Of a DNA stretch of 64,000 bases, positions 47,043 through 55,903 are shown piece by piece (within the stretch, counting starts at the first letter, position 1; every line of letters starts with the position of its first letter). A program made the translations under genes and the position numbers. Below the pieces are notes generated by a model. The model searched no databases and was not told where the DNA came from. It saw nothing but the letters and a program-made list of their open reading frames with translations. Location of the stretch: positions 1 through 64,000 of the forward strand of contig CALMQM010000110.1 of assembly GCA_937871435.1 (NCBI GenBank), given 5' to 3'. Source of the DNA: an uncultured Bacteroidota bacterium (GTDB lineage Bacteria > Bacteroidota > Bacteroidia > AKYH767-A > 2013-40CM-41-45).

Positions 47043-48320
47043 TCAGAGGATCATTCCTGCCCCAACAGTTTCATTGGTAGATTCATCAACAAGAATGACG
47101 CTCCCTGTATTTCGGTTGCGACGATAGCTATCGAAAAACAAAGGAGAAGTGGTTCTCAACTGAATTCTCCCGATATCATTCATTCCAAAAATCGCATCGT
47201 CTTCAATTCTTCGCAGAGTATTGATGTCAATTTTGTAGCGGACATCTTTCACCATACACCGTACTTCACGCGTTGTATGCCGCAGCACATAACGGTTACC
47301 CTGTTCCATTTTCTTGTCGTTCAGCCAGCAAATCATCAGATCAATATCCTGTCCAACCTGAGGTGAATTATTTTCCCGCACAATCATATCTCCACGACTG
47401 ATATCGAGCGCATCTTCAAGCAGCATGGTGACAGACATCGGAGCGAATCCTTCCATAATCTCTCCATCAAATGAATCTATTTTACTGATTCTGCTGGTGA
47501 AACCGGAAGGAAGAACCATTACTTTGTCGCCCTGACGAAACACTCCTCCGGCAATTTTTCCGGCATATCCTCGGTAATCATGGTGTTCATCCTGTTGAGG
47601 ACGAACAACGTATTGCACCGGAAAGCGACAATCGATATGATTCAGATCTCCGCTGATATGAACATTCTCCAGATGAAACATCAGGGTTGTTCCTTCATAC
47701 CAATCCATATGATGTGATCGGGTAACGACATTGTCACCAAATTTTGCGCTCACCGGAATAAACTGAACATCCTGTACATCAAGGCGTGAAGCAAACATGC
47801 TAAAGTCATCCACAATTTTCTCATACACATCCTGGCTGTAGTCAACCAAATCCATTTTATTGATGCATACAACAACATGTGGAATTCGCAAGAGTGAAGC
47901 AATAAAAGCGTGCCGACAGGTTTGCTCCACCATTCCTTTTCGTGCATCAATCAGGATAAGTGCGAGATTTGCTGTGGATGCTCCGGTGACCATGTTCCGT
48001 GTATACTGAATATGACCAGGAGTATCCGCGATAATAAATTTACGCTTTGGTGTGGTGAAATATCTGTATGCTACATCAATTGTAATTCCCTGTTCACGTT
48101 CCGCTTTTAGTCCATCCGTAAGCAAACTCAAATCAACATCTGCGAATCCTTTCTGAGTACTTGTAGATTGTATGGAAGCGTACTGATCATCCAGAATATT
48201 TTTCGTATCCAACAACAAGCGACCGATCAGGGTACTTTTCCCGTCGTCCACACTTCCGCAGGTGGTAAAGCGAAGCAATTCTATGTCGTGTCGATGAGGC
48301 ATTCTATCTTGAGTATTCAA
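47043..48320 (-). CDS. cysN: Sulfate adenylyltransferase large subunit (GTPase)
   Basis: The GTPase subunit of ATP sulfurylase, which drives formation of adenosine 5'-phosphosulfate from ATP and sulfate. The 425-residue EF-Tu-like chain has the P-loop GSVDDGKSTLIGRLL (about 22-36), DTPGHIQYTRNM (about 98-109) and NKMDLVDY (about 153-160), followed by beta-barrel domains. There is no fused APS kinase; cysC is separate. It follows cysD by 44 bp. Confidence 0.95.
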   Translation of the reverse strand: MNTQDRMPHRHDIELLRFTTCGSVDDGKSTLIGRLLLDTKNILDDQYASIQSTSTQKGFADVDLSLLTDGLKAEREQGITIDVAYRYFTTPKRKFIIADTPGHIQYTRNMVTGASTANLALILIDARKGMVEQTCRHAFIASLLRIPHVVVCINKMDLVDYSQDVYEKIVDDFSMFASRLDVQDVQFIPVSAKFGDNVVTRSHHMDWYEGTTLMFHLENVHISGDLNHIDCRFPVQYVVRPQQDEHHDYRGYAGKIAGGVFRQGDKVMVLPSGFTSRISKIDSFDGEIMEGFAPMSVTMLLEDALDISRGDMIVRENNSPQVGQDIDLMICWLNDKKMEQGNRYVLRHTTREVRCMVKDVRYKIDINTLRRIEDDAIFGMNDIGRIQLRTTSPLFFDSYRRNRNTGSVILVDESTNETVGAGMIL

Positions 48321-48364
48321 ATCAATTTCTTTTGTCAGAACCTGTGAACTTTTTTATTGCCACA

Positions 48365-49270
48365 TTAAAAATATCCTTGCTTTTTTCTGTCTTCCATTGC
48401 AGACTCAGAACGCTGGTCGTCGATACGGGTTCCCCGTTCTGTTGTTCTGGCCACAGCAACTTCGGCAATAATTTCATCCAGATTCTTTGCGTTCGATTCA
48501 ACAGCACCGGTACAGGTAATATCGCCGATGGTCCGGAAGCGAACAGTTTTTTCAAGTGCCACTTCTCCCGGAGCAAGTTTCATAAAATCACCTAAGGCAT
48601 ATAAATTTCCGCTCCGCTCAAACACTTTTCTCTGATGTGAAAAATACAATGACGGCAATTCTATTTTTTCCAATTGAATATAGCGCCAAACATCCAGCTC
48701 AGTCCAGTTACTCAGAGGAAAGATCCTGAAATGCTCTCCAGTATTTTTTCTCCCATTGAATAAATTCCACAATTCAGGCCGTTGATTTTTGGGATCCCAT
48801 TGTCCGAAATCATCCCGGTGAGAAAAAAAGCGTTCTTTCGCCCGCGCTTTCTCTTCATCTCTTCTTGCCCCACCAATAGCCGCGTCCAGTTTTAACTCAG
48901 CGATTGCATCCAGCAGCGTAACTGTCTGCAAAGCATTTCTGCTGGCATTAATTCCCTTTTCTTCCTGTACTCTGCCTTTATCAATCGAATCCTGTACAGA
49001 CCGAACCAATAAATTTATCTTTAGTTTTTCCGCCCAATAATCTCTGAACTGAATTGTCTCCTGAAAATTGTGGCCGGTATCAATGTGTAACAATGGAAAC
49101 GGAACCCTTGCCGGATAGAACGCTTTCATCGCCAGATAGGAAACAACGATGGAATCCTTTCCGCCGCTGAATAACAAGGCCGGTCGTTCAAACTGCGCGG
49201 CAACTTCCCGTAAAACAAAAATGCTTTCGGATTCCAATTCACGCAGATGATCTAATCGATAGCTGAACAT
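48365..49270 (-). CDS. cysD: Sulfate adenylyltransferase small subunit
   Basis: The catalytic subunit of ATP sulfurylase, partner of CysN. The 301-residue PP-loop enzyme has LLFSGGKDSIVV (about 32-43) and GGARRDEEKARAKERFFSHRD (about 138-157), both diagnostic. The C terminus ends RKKQGYF as expected. It lies between cysC (144 bp upstream) and cysN (44 bp downstream). Confidence 0.96.
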   Translation of the reverse strand: MFSYRLDHLRELESESIFVLREVAAQFERPALLFSGGKDSIVVSYLAMKAFYPARVPFPLLHIDTGHNFQETIQFRDYWAEKLKINLLVRSVQDSIDKGRVQEEKGINASRNALQTVTLLDAIAELKLDAAIGGARRDEEKARAKERFFSHRDDFGQWDPKNQRPELWNLFNGRKNTGEHFRIFPLSNWTELDVWRYIQLEKIELPSLYFSHQRKVFERSGNLYALGDFMKLAPGEVALEKTVRFRTIGDITCTGAVESNAKNLDEIIAEVAVARTTERGTRIDDQRSESAMEDRKKQGYF

Positions 49271-49414
49271 TTTGTATTAAAGAAGGAATAATGAATGATA
49301 CATCCGTTACAAGACAAAATTTTGATGGTATTCATGCAAAACATCCGCAAAATTTTGCGCTGATACAAAGGTATGGACGAGTGCGAAGATATAAAAATGA
49401 GCGTTTTTTCTGAA

Positions 49415-50005
49415 TCAGACCGATTGAATCCGTGGAAGTAAGAAATCAAGCATCTGAATGACACATTCTTCGGGTGAACGATTTTCCGTCTTGCAAAGTA
49501 TTTCCGGATTAACAGGTTCTTCGTAAGGAGAATCTATCCCGGTAAAGTGTTGCAACTCTCCTGCTCTCACTTTTTGGTATAAACCTTTTGGATCACGTTG
49601 CTCGCAAATTTCCAATGGTGTATCGACAAATACTTCTATGAATTCATCCTGTTCAACCAATCGACGCACCAATTCTCTTTCTATTTTAAATGGAGAAATA
49701 AAAGCGGTGATTACAACTAATCCTGCATCCACCATGAGCTTCGCAACTTCCGCGATTCTCCTCATATTTTCTTTTCTGTCACCTTCTGAAAAGCCCAGAT
49801 CTTTATTCAGTCCAAAACGAACATTGTCTCCATCCAGCAGATAGGTTTTGATGCCGGCAGCAAACAATTTCTCTTCAAGTAATCCAGCCAGAGTACTTTT
49901 ACCGGAACCACTCAATCCGGTTAACCAGATAATCAATGGTTTCTGACCGAGCAACTGAATACGCTGCGCTTTTGATACTTTGTGTTCGTGACGATAAATA
50001 CTCAA
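49415..50005 (-). CDS. cysC: Adenylylsulfate kinase
   Basis: Phosphorylates adenosine 5'-phosphosulfate to PAPS. The 196-residue enzyme has the P-loop GLSGSGKST (about 30-38), [28 protein letters not shown] (about 57-84) and the usual [18 protein letters not shown]. No cysH, cysI or cysJ gene is seen nearby, so PAPS here is more likely used for sulfation than for reduction to sulfide, although those genes may be elsewhere. It follows the truncated ALDH gene by 70 bp. Confidence 0.96.
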   Translation of the reverse strand: MSIYRHEHKVSKAQRIQLLGQKPLIIWLTGLSGSGKSTLAGLLEEKLFAAGIKTYLLDGDNVRFGLNKDLGFSEGDRKENMRRIAEVAKLMVDAGLVVITAFISPFKIERELVRRLVEQDEFIEVFVDTPLEICEQRDPKGLYQKVRAGELQHFTGIDSPYEEPVNPEILCKTENRSPEECVIQMLDFLLPRIQSV

Positions 50006-50075
50006 ATTGATTTATTCTAAATGGAAATTGTTTCCGATGAAAGAAAGCGGATTCTTGATGAACAAAACTTTTTGT

Positions 50076-51005
50076 TTATTGTCCGATTGGATGCCAGGTA
50101 GTTTTGATTTCCTGCAAGTCCATGATACGATAAGGATTTTGAGCTTCTTCCTTCATCCAGTTGTTTGTTGAATAAATTAACGGACGCTTTACATTCAATG
50201 AAGCCAGCTCCTGAATTTTTTGAATCTCGGAAGATTCATTTCCACAATATACCACAGCATTTACATCCATGTGGTTGGCAAAATGAGAAAGCAATTCATT
50301 GCGCTCACCGGTGAGTATATTGACAACTCCCGCAGGAACATCAGATGAATGAATCACTTCAGCGAAGGTAATTGAAGATAATGGTAAAGTTGAGGAAGCA
50401 AGTACAACCACCGTATTTCCACCAACAATAGCAGGAGCAATCGTTGATACAAGTCCGATCAGCCCGACATTTTCCGGAGACAAAATAGCTACTACTCCTG
50501 TTGCTTCAGGTACTGAGAAATTAAAATGAGAAGACTCAACCGGATTTACCGAACTGAACACCTGTTGATATTTATCGCTCCATCCGGCATAATAAACAAG
50601 ACGGTCGATCGATGCCGAAACTTCTGACTGAGCATCAACTGATGTGTAACCCTGATCCATCAATTCAGAAACAAACTGAGCTTTCCTGGATTCAAGCATT
50701 TCAGCAATCCGGTATAAAATCTGTCCTTTGTTGTATGCTGATTTTGCCGCCCAACCATGTTGCGCTTTTCTTGCGGCAACCACCGCTTCTCTGAAATCTT
50801 TTCTTGATGATTTGCACACATTCGCAAGCGTGTCACCATCCGAATTTTTCAGGATATAATAACGACCGGATTCAGTTCTTGGAAATTTTCCATCAATGAA
50901 TAACTTGTACGTCTTCATTACATCCACACGCTGACTTTTAGATGCCTGTCCGTTGGAATGTGTTCTGACTGATTCTTCTACTTTATTTTTTTCGATCTGA
51001 TCCAT
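50076..51005 (-). CDS. Truncated, non-catalytic aldehyde dehydrogenase-like protein
   Basis: A 309-residue protein matching only the NAD-binding part of the ALDH fold. It shares YKLFIDGKF, AARKAQHGWAAKSAYNKGQILYRIAEMLE and VPAGVVNILTGERNELL with true ALDHs. Catalytic features are missing: the usual Lys after the NTVV segment is Ala (VVVLASST), the E-L-G-G segment is absent, and there is no N-Q-G-x-x-C active site. It ends cleanly with no sign of a frameshift, so it is probably a genuine pseudoenzyme rather than debris. It follows a complete ALDH gene by 44 bp. The pair together matches the length and order of an ALDH16-type protein, where a catalytic unit is followed by a non-catalytic one. 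Confidence 0.82.
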   Translation of the reverse strand: MDQIEKNKVEESVRTHSNGQASKSQRVDVMKTYKLFIDGKFPRTESGRYYILKNSDGDTLANVCKSSRKDFREAVVAARKAQHGWAAKSAYNKGQILYRIAEMLESRKAQFVSELMDQGYTSVDAQSEVSASIDRLVYYAGWSDKYQQVFSSVNPVESSHFNFSVPEATGVVAILSPENVGLIGLVSTIAPAIVGGNTVVVLASSTLPLSSITFAEVIHSSDVPAGVVNILTGERNELLSHFANHMDVNAVVYCGNESSEIQKIQELASLNVKRPLIYSTNNWMKEEAQNPYRIMDLQEIKTTWHPIGQ

Positions 51006-51049
51006 GATTGGCTCCGATTAATGTTCTGTTGAAAATTAGAATAAGAGAA

Positions 51050-52570
51050 TTAACTCTCAATATTTAAATACGGAAGGATTCCATGCAATCCGCCTTCCCG
51101 GCCTACTCCGCTTTCTTTGTAACCTCCAAACGGTGAAGTAGGATCAAACTTATTGTAAGTATTCGCCCAGATCACACCGGCGCGAATCTGAGAAGTGACT
51201 TTGAAAATTTTGGAACCTTTATCTGTCCAGACTCCTCCGCTCAAACCATACGGAATGTTGTTGGCCTTTTCAATAACTTCTTCAACAGTTCTGAATGTCT
51301 GAATTGCCAGTACCGGTCCGAAGATTTCTTCTGAAACTATGCGTGAAGATTGAGCTACATCCGTAAATAATGTAGGGCGATAAAAGAATCCTTTAGATGG
51401 TATGGAGCAATTCGCCTGATACATAGTTCCACCCTCATTGACACCAATCTTTATATACTTCTTAATTTTTTCCAGCTGATCTTTTGAATTGATCGCACCG
51501 ATATCTGTATTCTTATCCAGTGGATCACCCACGATGAGTGTTTCCATCCTGTCTTTCAGTTTGCGGATCACTTGTTTCGCTACAGATTCCTGTACAAACA
51601 AACGGGAACCGGCACAGCATACATGTCCCTGGTTGAAGAAAATTCCATTGATGATTCCTTCCACAGCCTGATCAAGAGCAGCATCTTCAAAAATGATGTT
51701 CGCCGCTTTGCCTCCAAGTTCAAGTGTATATTTTTTCTTTGTTCCGGCGATTGCTTTTTGTATGATCTTTCCTACATCGGTAGATCCGGTGAATGCTATT
51801 TTATCGATATCCGGATGCTTCACCAATGCGGCACCTGTTGCTCCTGCTCCGGTCACGATATTCACTACTCCGGGAGGAAGATCTGCTTCCTGAATGATCT
51901 CGGCTAATTTCAACGCGGTGAGTGGTGTTGTTTCCGCAGGTTTCAATACGACAGTATTTCCTGCCGCAAGCGCAGGAGCTATTTTCCATGCAGCCATAAG
52001 CAAAGGAAAATTCCAAGGAATGATCTGTCCGGCAACACCCAAAGCCCCGGCTTTGGCACCCGGCACAGCATAGGCAATTTTATCCGCCCATCCGGCATAA
52101 TAAAAGAAATGTGCCGCAGCGAGCGGAATATCTATATCTCTGGATTCACGAATAGGCTTGCCGCCATCCATACTCTCAATCACTGCAAGTTCGCGGGCTC
52201 TCTCCTGCATGATACGCGCAATACGGTAAATATATTTCGCACGTTCTTTAGGAGGCATTTTGCCCCAAACTTTATCGTATGCAGAACGAGCAGATGATAC
52301 AGCAGAATCAACATCTTTCTCACTGGCTTCCGCCACCTCTGCAAGTTTTCCTTCTGTAGCCGGATTAATGGTATCAAAATATTTTCCGGAAGAAGGCGCT
52401 ACGAATTTTCCGTTGATAAACAGATCGTATTTCTTTTCCAGACGAATATGGTCCTTGCTCTCAGGAGCCGGAGCATAGCTCCACGATTCTCCCAATGATT
52501 TTGAACCTGGAGTAGCATTGAAATTAATCTTTCTTTCGTCTTTCTTTTTTGCAGCTTTTTTCGTTGCCAT
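51050..52570 (-). CDS. Aldehyde dehydrogenase (catalytic)
   Basis: Oxidises an aldehyde to its acid with NAD(P)+. The 506-residue chain has all key residues: N187 in PWNFPLL, K210 in VVLKPAE, E284 in LELGGK and the nucleophile C318 in NQGHVCCAGSR. A Lys-rich N-terminal tail (MATKKAAKKKDERK) is unusual. It lies 31 bp after deoC, whose reaction releases acetaldehyde, so acetaldehyde is a natural candidate substrate. It precedes the truncated ALDH-like gene. Substrate choice cannot be fixed from motifs alone. Confidence 0.93.
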   Translation of the reverse strand: MATKKAAKKKDERKINFNATPGSKSLGESWSYAPAPESKDHIRLEKKYDLFINGKFVAPSSGKYFDTINPATEGKLAEVAEASEKDVDSAVSSARSAYDKVWGKMPPKERAKYIYRIARIMQERARELAVIESMDGGKPIRESRDIDIPLAAAHFFYYAGWADKIAYAVPGAKAGALGVAGQIIPWNFPLLMAAWKIAPALAAGNTVVLKPAETTPLTALKLAEIIQEADLPPGVVNIVTGAGATGAALVKHPDIDKIAFTGSTDVGKIIQKAIAGTKKKYTLELGGKAANIIFEDAALDQAVEGIINGIFFNQGHVCCAGSRLFVQESVAKQVIRKLKDRMETLIVGDPLDKNTDIGAINSKDQLEKIKKYIKIGVNEGGTMYQANCSIPSKGFFYRPTLFTDVAQSSRIVSEEIFGPVLAIQTFRTVEEVIEKANNIPYGLSGGVWTDKGSKIFKVTSQIRAGVIWANTYNKFDPTSPFGGYKESGVGREGGLHGILPYLNIES

Positions 52571-52601
52571 TTTTTATCCGTGAAAATTTGTGTTCAACTA
52601 A

Positions 52602-53501
52602 TTAATCTTTGGAGAAATAATCAATAGACTGATATACTCCCGTTTCTTCTTTCACTATCTGCATCAGTAAATCATTCGCCAGAGCGCTGGCGCCAAAACG
52701 AAACATATCCGCGTTCAGCCATTCATGTCCTAAAGTTTCGCGAAGTACGACGAGGTAATTAAGGGCCAGTTTTGCAGTAGCGATTCCACCTGCCGGTTTC
52801 ATCCCGATTTTCTTTCCGGTGGCATAATAAAAATCCCGGATGGCTTCCAGCATTACCAGAGTCACAGGAAGAGTAGCTGCAGGTTGAATTTTTCCGGTTG
52901 AGGTTTTGATAAAATCTGCTCCGGCATTCATGGCAAGATCAGAAGCAATGCGAACATTGTCGAGTGTGCTCAACTCACCTGTTTCCAGAATGACTTTGAG
53001 ATGCGCATCGCCGCAGGCTTCTTTCACAGCCGCGATTTCATCAAACACAAAATTATAATCACCGGCTAGGAAATGTCCTCTTGAGATCACCATGTCAATT
53101 TCATCCGCCCCTTCATTCACTGCCCACTTTGTTTCCTCAATTTTTACTTTTCGTGTAGACATTCCTGTTGGAAATGCAGTTGCTACTGCTGCAACTTTTA
53201 CATCTGAACCAACGAGAGCATTTTTGGCAATCCGCACAAAATTCGGATAAACACATACCGCTGCTACCGGAGGCACACCGGGTAAGGCATCATGCGGATG
53301 CATCGCCTTCGTGCAAAGTTGTTTTACTTTTCCGAGAGTATCCTTCGCGTCCAGCGTAGTCAAATCGACCATGCTTAAGGCCAGTTTCAGGGCTGTAACC
53401 TTGGATTCTTTCTTAATACTTCTTTTCGTCAAACGCGCAATTCGTTCTTCAACCCCAACCTGATCGATCGGAGGACTGTCGGTGTATGCTGTTCTGTTCA
53501 C
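52602..53501 (-). CDS. deoC: Deoxyribose-phosphate aldolase
   Basis: Splits 2-deoxyribose 5-phosphate into glyceraldehyde 3-phosphate and acetaldehyde. The 299-residue TIM barrel has the Schiff-base Lys in GADFIKTSTGK (about 225-235), a further catalytic Lys in GMKPAGGI (about 262-269) and VKVILETG. It is the first gene of the long minus-strand run leading through two ALDH genes. A TATATTCG element 42 bp upstream (53543-53550) could be a variant -7 box. The job is salvage of deoxyribose from DNA. Confidence 0.95.
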   Translation of the reverse strand: MNRTAYTDSPPIDQVGVEERIARLTKRSIKKESKVTALKLALSMVDLTTLDAKDTLGKVKQLCTKAMHPHDALPGVPPVAAVCVYPNFVRIAKNALVGSDVKVAAVATAFPTGMSTRKVKIEETKWAVNEGADEIDMVISRGHFLAGDYNFVFDEIAAVKEACGDAHLKVILETGELSTLDNVRIASDLAMNAGADFIKTSTGKIQPAATLPVTLVMLEAIRDFYYATGKKIGMKPAGGIATAKLALNYLVVLRETLGHEWLNADMFRFGASALANDLLMQIVKEETGVYQSIDYFSKD

Positions 53502-53611
53502 TTTTTTGAATAGTTATCCTGTTTTCAGGAAAATGGAAAGGACGAATATACGAATAAGCAGGGAATTGAAGCCATCACAGAACCGTTGAATTCGTGTACA
53601 ATGGCATAAAA

Positions 53612-53642
53612 TAAAAAAGCCTGTACAAGGTATGTACAGGCT
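53612..53642 (-). terminator. Terminator of the DUF1761 gene
   Basis: On the minus strand AGCCTGTACATACCTTGTACAGGCTTTTTTAT: a 10-bp perfect stem with a short loop and U tract, 20 bp after the DUF1761 stop codon and upstream of deoC. Confidence 0.93.
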
Positions 53643-53661
53643 GATAATGCAGTTTAAATAA

Positions 53662-54162
53662 TCACGCAAATGCACAAATAACTCCGCCCATCAAGGCAAA
53701 GCAAACAATCCAGAATCCCGCGCTGATGGCAATGTATTTGGCACTCTTTCTTTCGAACAAAGCATTTACGCCAATCACAGGCCAGGCAGTGAGAATTCCA
53801 TATTCTATTCCATGAAAAATACCATGTTTAAATGTTCTGAAGTTCTGTCCGTACTTATCCATAAATGATTTTAGATATTGTCCCACTTCGGAAGTCGGAT
53901 CAGCCATGCCCGGCTCATTGGCAAAAATTGAATAGACATGCCACTGATGGATAACAATAAAGTTTAAACCGAATGCGATGAAAAAACTAAACAGGTAAGT
54001 AAGTCCGAAAACTTTAGCCATGTTCATGTTCTTTGCTTTTTCATTATCCATTCCACTCACTTTCATCCAGGCGGTACCGAAAACACTTTTGTGATACCAG
54101 AAGAATCCAAGAATCAAAGGAAGCAGTGCAGCAAGAAATAATACAATCCAGTTTAGTTGCAT
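53662..54162 (-). CDS. DUF1761 family membrane protein
   Basis: A 166-residue protein with four hydrophobic segments (about 5-24, 50-72, 120-138, 145-164) and the family-like opening LGFFWYHKSVFGTAWMKVSG. It is an inner-membrane protein of unknown function. It is transcribed alone, with a strong terminator behind it, and gives no functional link to the PorT-like gene upstream. Confidence 0.8.
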   Translation of the reverse strand: MQLNWIVLFLAALLPLILGFFWYHKSVFGTAWMKVSGMDNEKAKNMNMAKVFGLTYLFSFFIAFGLNFIVIHQWHVYSIFANEPGMADPTSEVGQYLKSFMDKYGQNFRTFKHGIFHGIEYGILTAWPVIGVNALFERKSAKYIAISAGFWIVCFALMGGVICAFA

Positions 54163-54272
54163 GAGTGTGGGTTTTAAAGGGTTCAGTTTTCAAATGTAAA
54201 AGAATTCCTGATTTTCAAAAAGACATGTTTGCATGCTGCATGTCGAATCATCAAATCAATTCTTAAAAGTGT

Positions 54273-54869
54273 TTAAAATTGGTACAGAAATGCCGCCTGC
54301 AAAACGGAGTTGTATTGTCCCTGATCAAAAAAGTTGTAATTGTAATTTCCCTGGTAGGGTCTGACTGTTGTCAACGACCATTCGTATCTGAAATCGGCCA
54401 TCCAGTGATCTGACAAGTTGAACAAAATTCCGGCATTTGCGGAGAGCTCCATCTTCTTGAACGCAGGCGCGCCAAGAATTTCGCCAAGTTCATTGTCTTC
54501 CTGAGAAAAAACAAGAGAACCAATCGAAGGGCCTGCTTCAAGAGTAATTTTCCGGGTTGCCTTATACATCAACAAAATGGGCACTTCAGCATAATGAAGG
54601 CGCATACGATAATAGGTATTGTCATCAGTATTCACCGGCTTCCGGCTTCCTTTTTGAATAAATAATATTTCGAAACGAAGGCTGAATTTTTCTCCCAAGT
54701 CCTGTTTCACAAATCCACCGGCAAGAATTCCTGCTTTGTTAAAACCTGTCAGCCGGTCGCCATTCACCTGCGTGGCTGTGATTCCTGCACGGAGTCCTGC
54801 TTTGAAACTTTGTGCGTGAGAGAAAATTCCAATACAAACCAGACTAAGAAGCAGGATATTTTTTTTCAT
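54273..54869 (-). CDS. PorT-like outer-membrane beta-barrel protein
   Basis: A 198-residue protein with a signal peptide (about 1-19, ending FSHAQ), then GLRAGITATQVNGDRLTGFNKAGILAGGFV and alternating aromatic strands to a terminal YQF. This is the pattern of the PorT / outer-membrane beta-barrel (OMP_b-brl_2) family of Bacteroidota. It is probably a small eight-stranded barrel. The family includes, but is not limited to, a T9SS component, so a T9SS role cannot be claimed. It lies 72 bp beyond the Omp28-like gene on the same strand. Confidence 0.8.
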   Translation of the reverse strand: MKKNILLLSLVCIGIFSHAQSFKAGLRAGITATQVNGDRLTGFNKAGILAGGFVKQDLGEKFSLRFEILFIQKGSRKPVNTDDNTYYRMRLHYAEVPILLMYKATRKITLEAGPSIGSLVFSQEDNELGEILGAPAFKKMELSANAGILFNLSDHWMADFRYEWSLTTVRPYQGNYNYNFFDQGQYNSVLQAAFLYQF

Positions 54870-54941
54870 GGAATGAAATTAACAACGCCATATGAAGCAC
54901 AAATTAATTCCGAAAGACAAACAAAAAACAGCGAATCGTTT

Positions 54942-55895
54942 TTACTGAATCCAGGAGGCTTCAACTTGCTTCACTTCATAACTCTGCTCTTCAGAAATGA
55001 AGGCAACAATACGCATATGTTTCGCTTCCCATGCCGGATTCAAAGTGATCTTGTAACCTCTGAGCGCGATGTCTCCTGCATTTACAGTAGCTTCTCCAAT
55101 CACTTCACCATAGTCAGAATTCACAGCCGTTCGCAGGACATGACGGTGGATATAATCCGGATCATATTCCGGAGTCACCGGCGGATACCATTCCTGCCAG
55201 TCAATCAGACTGTCTTCCGTAAGAATCACAGTCAGTTTAAAAGGTCCTGTCATAGAAGAAACAGCTCTTGACTGTACCGCGATTTTTAATTCACGGGAAG
55301 AAGCATCATAATTATTCTTGATACGCAACGCAAAAGGAGCTGCCAATGTACTGCGCTGCTGAATAACACTTGACCACACAGCAGGAGCTTTTACCTGTTG
55401 ATGACTTGGAAATCCGACACGGTCTATCAACCCATTCGGATTGCCGGCATTGGAATTTCCAAAATTGTGATCCCATTCTTCTCCTGTAGAAGTACGAAAA
55501 TCGGTAGTGAAGGAACCCGTTGGCTGTGAACCCGGGCAAGCCAATCCGCCCGGACAAGGTTCTGCAAAAAATCCGGCATGCACAGAAACTACTACGAGGC
55601 GATCACCATACGCAAGCTGAATAGTATCATTCAATTTTATTCCGGCATATGGACAGTTTCCACACAGGATTCCTGTATAATCTTCCGCCAGAACTTTTTT
55701 ACCTGGAGTAGAATTGTCAGATGAAAATCCGAGTGTATCCCCATCAATGACTACAGTATCGTTGTTGACATATACTACACCAACGCTGCTGGCTGTCCGG
55801 TATGGAGCATCGACTTTATCGCAGGAACTTATCCATCCAAAGAGAGCCGTAAGGACAATCAGACTGATATGTTTTGAATTCTTCATGTTCATCAT
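54942..55895 (-). CDS. Omp28-family lipoprotein with CxxC
   Basis: A 317-residue protein with a lipoprotein signal: charged start, hydrophobic stretch, and Cys25 in WISSC. After a linker, LAEDYTGILCGNCPYAG places C78-G-N-C81 where a thioredoxin fold has its active site. The following GDRLVVVSVHAG strand and the later RVGFPSHQQ fit a thioredoxin-like core (about 65-200), with a beta-sandwich to the C terminus. This is the Omp28-related family of Bacteroidota. It is expected at the outer membrane. Three nearby starts (residues 1, 2 and 4) are possible. It lies 8 bp behind the DUF6029 gene, so they are co-expressed. Confidence 0.83.
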   Translation of the reverse strand: MMNMKNSKHISLIVLTALFGWISSCDKVDAPYRTASSVGVVYVNNDTVVIDGDTLGFSSDNSTPGKKVLAEDYTGILCGNCPYAGIKLNDTIQLAYGDRLVVVSVHAGFFAEPCPGGLACPGSQPTGSFTTDFRTSTGEEWDHNFGNSNAGNPNGLIDRVGFPSHQQVKAPAVWSSVIQQRSTLAAPFALRIKNNYDASSRELKIAVQSRAVSSMTGPFKLTVILTEDSLIDWQEWYPPVTPEYDPDYIHRHVLRTAVNSDYGEVIGEATVNAGDIALRGYKITLNPAWEAKHMRIVAFISEEQSYEVKQVEASWIQ

Positions 55896-55903
55896 TAATG
55901 AAA

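Noticed and set aside
46194-50005. Reading cysCDNQ as an assimilatory cysteine operon
   Set aside because: No PAPS or sulfite reductase genes nearby, while a sulfotransferase and polymer export genes overlap them. It remains possible if reductases are elsewhere, so this is a weighting rather than an exclusion.
50076-51005. Calling the short ALDH-like gene a frameshifted pseudogene
   Set aside because: The reading frame is intact from start to stop, has its own C-terminal tail, and no missing ALDH catalytic half is found in other frames before cysC.
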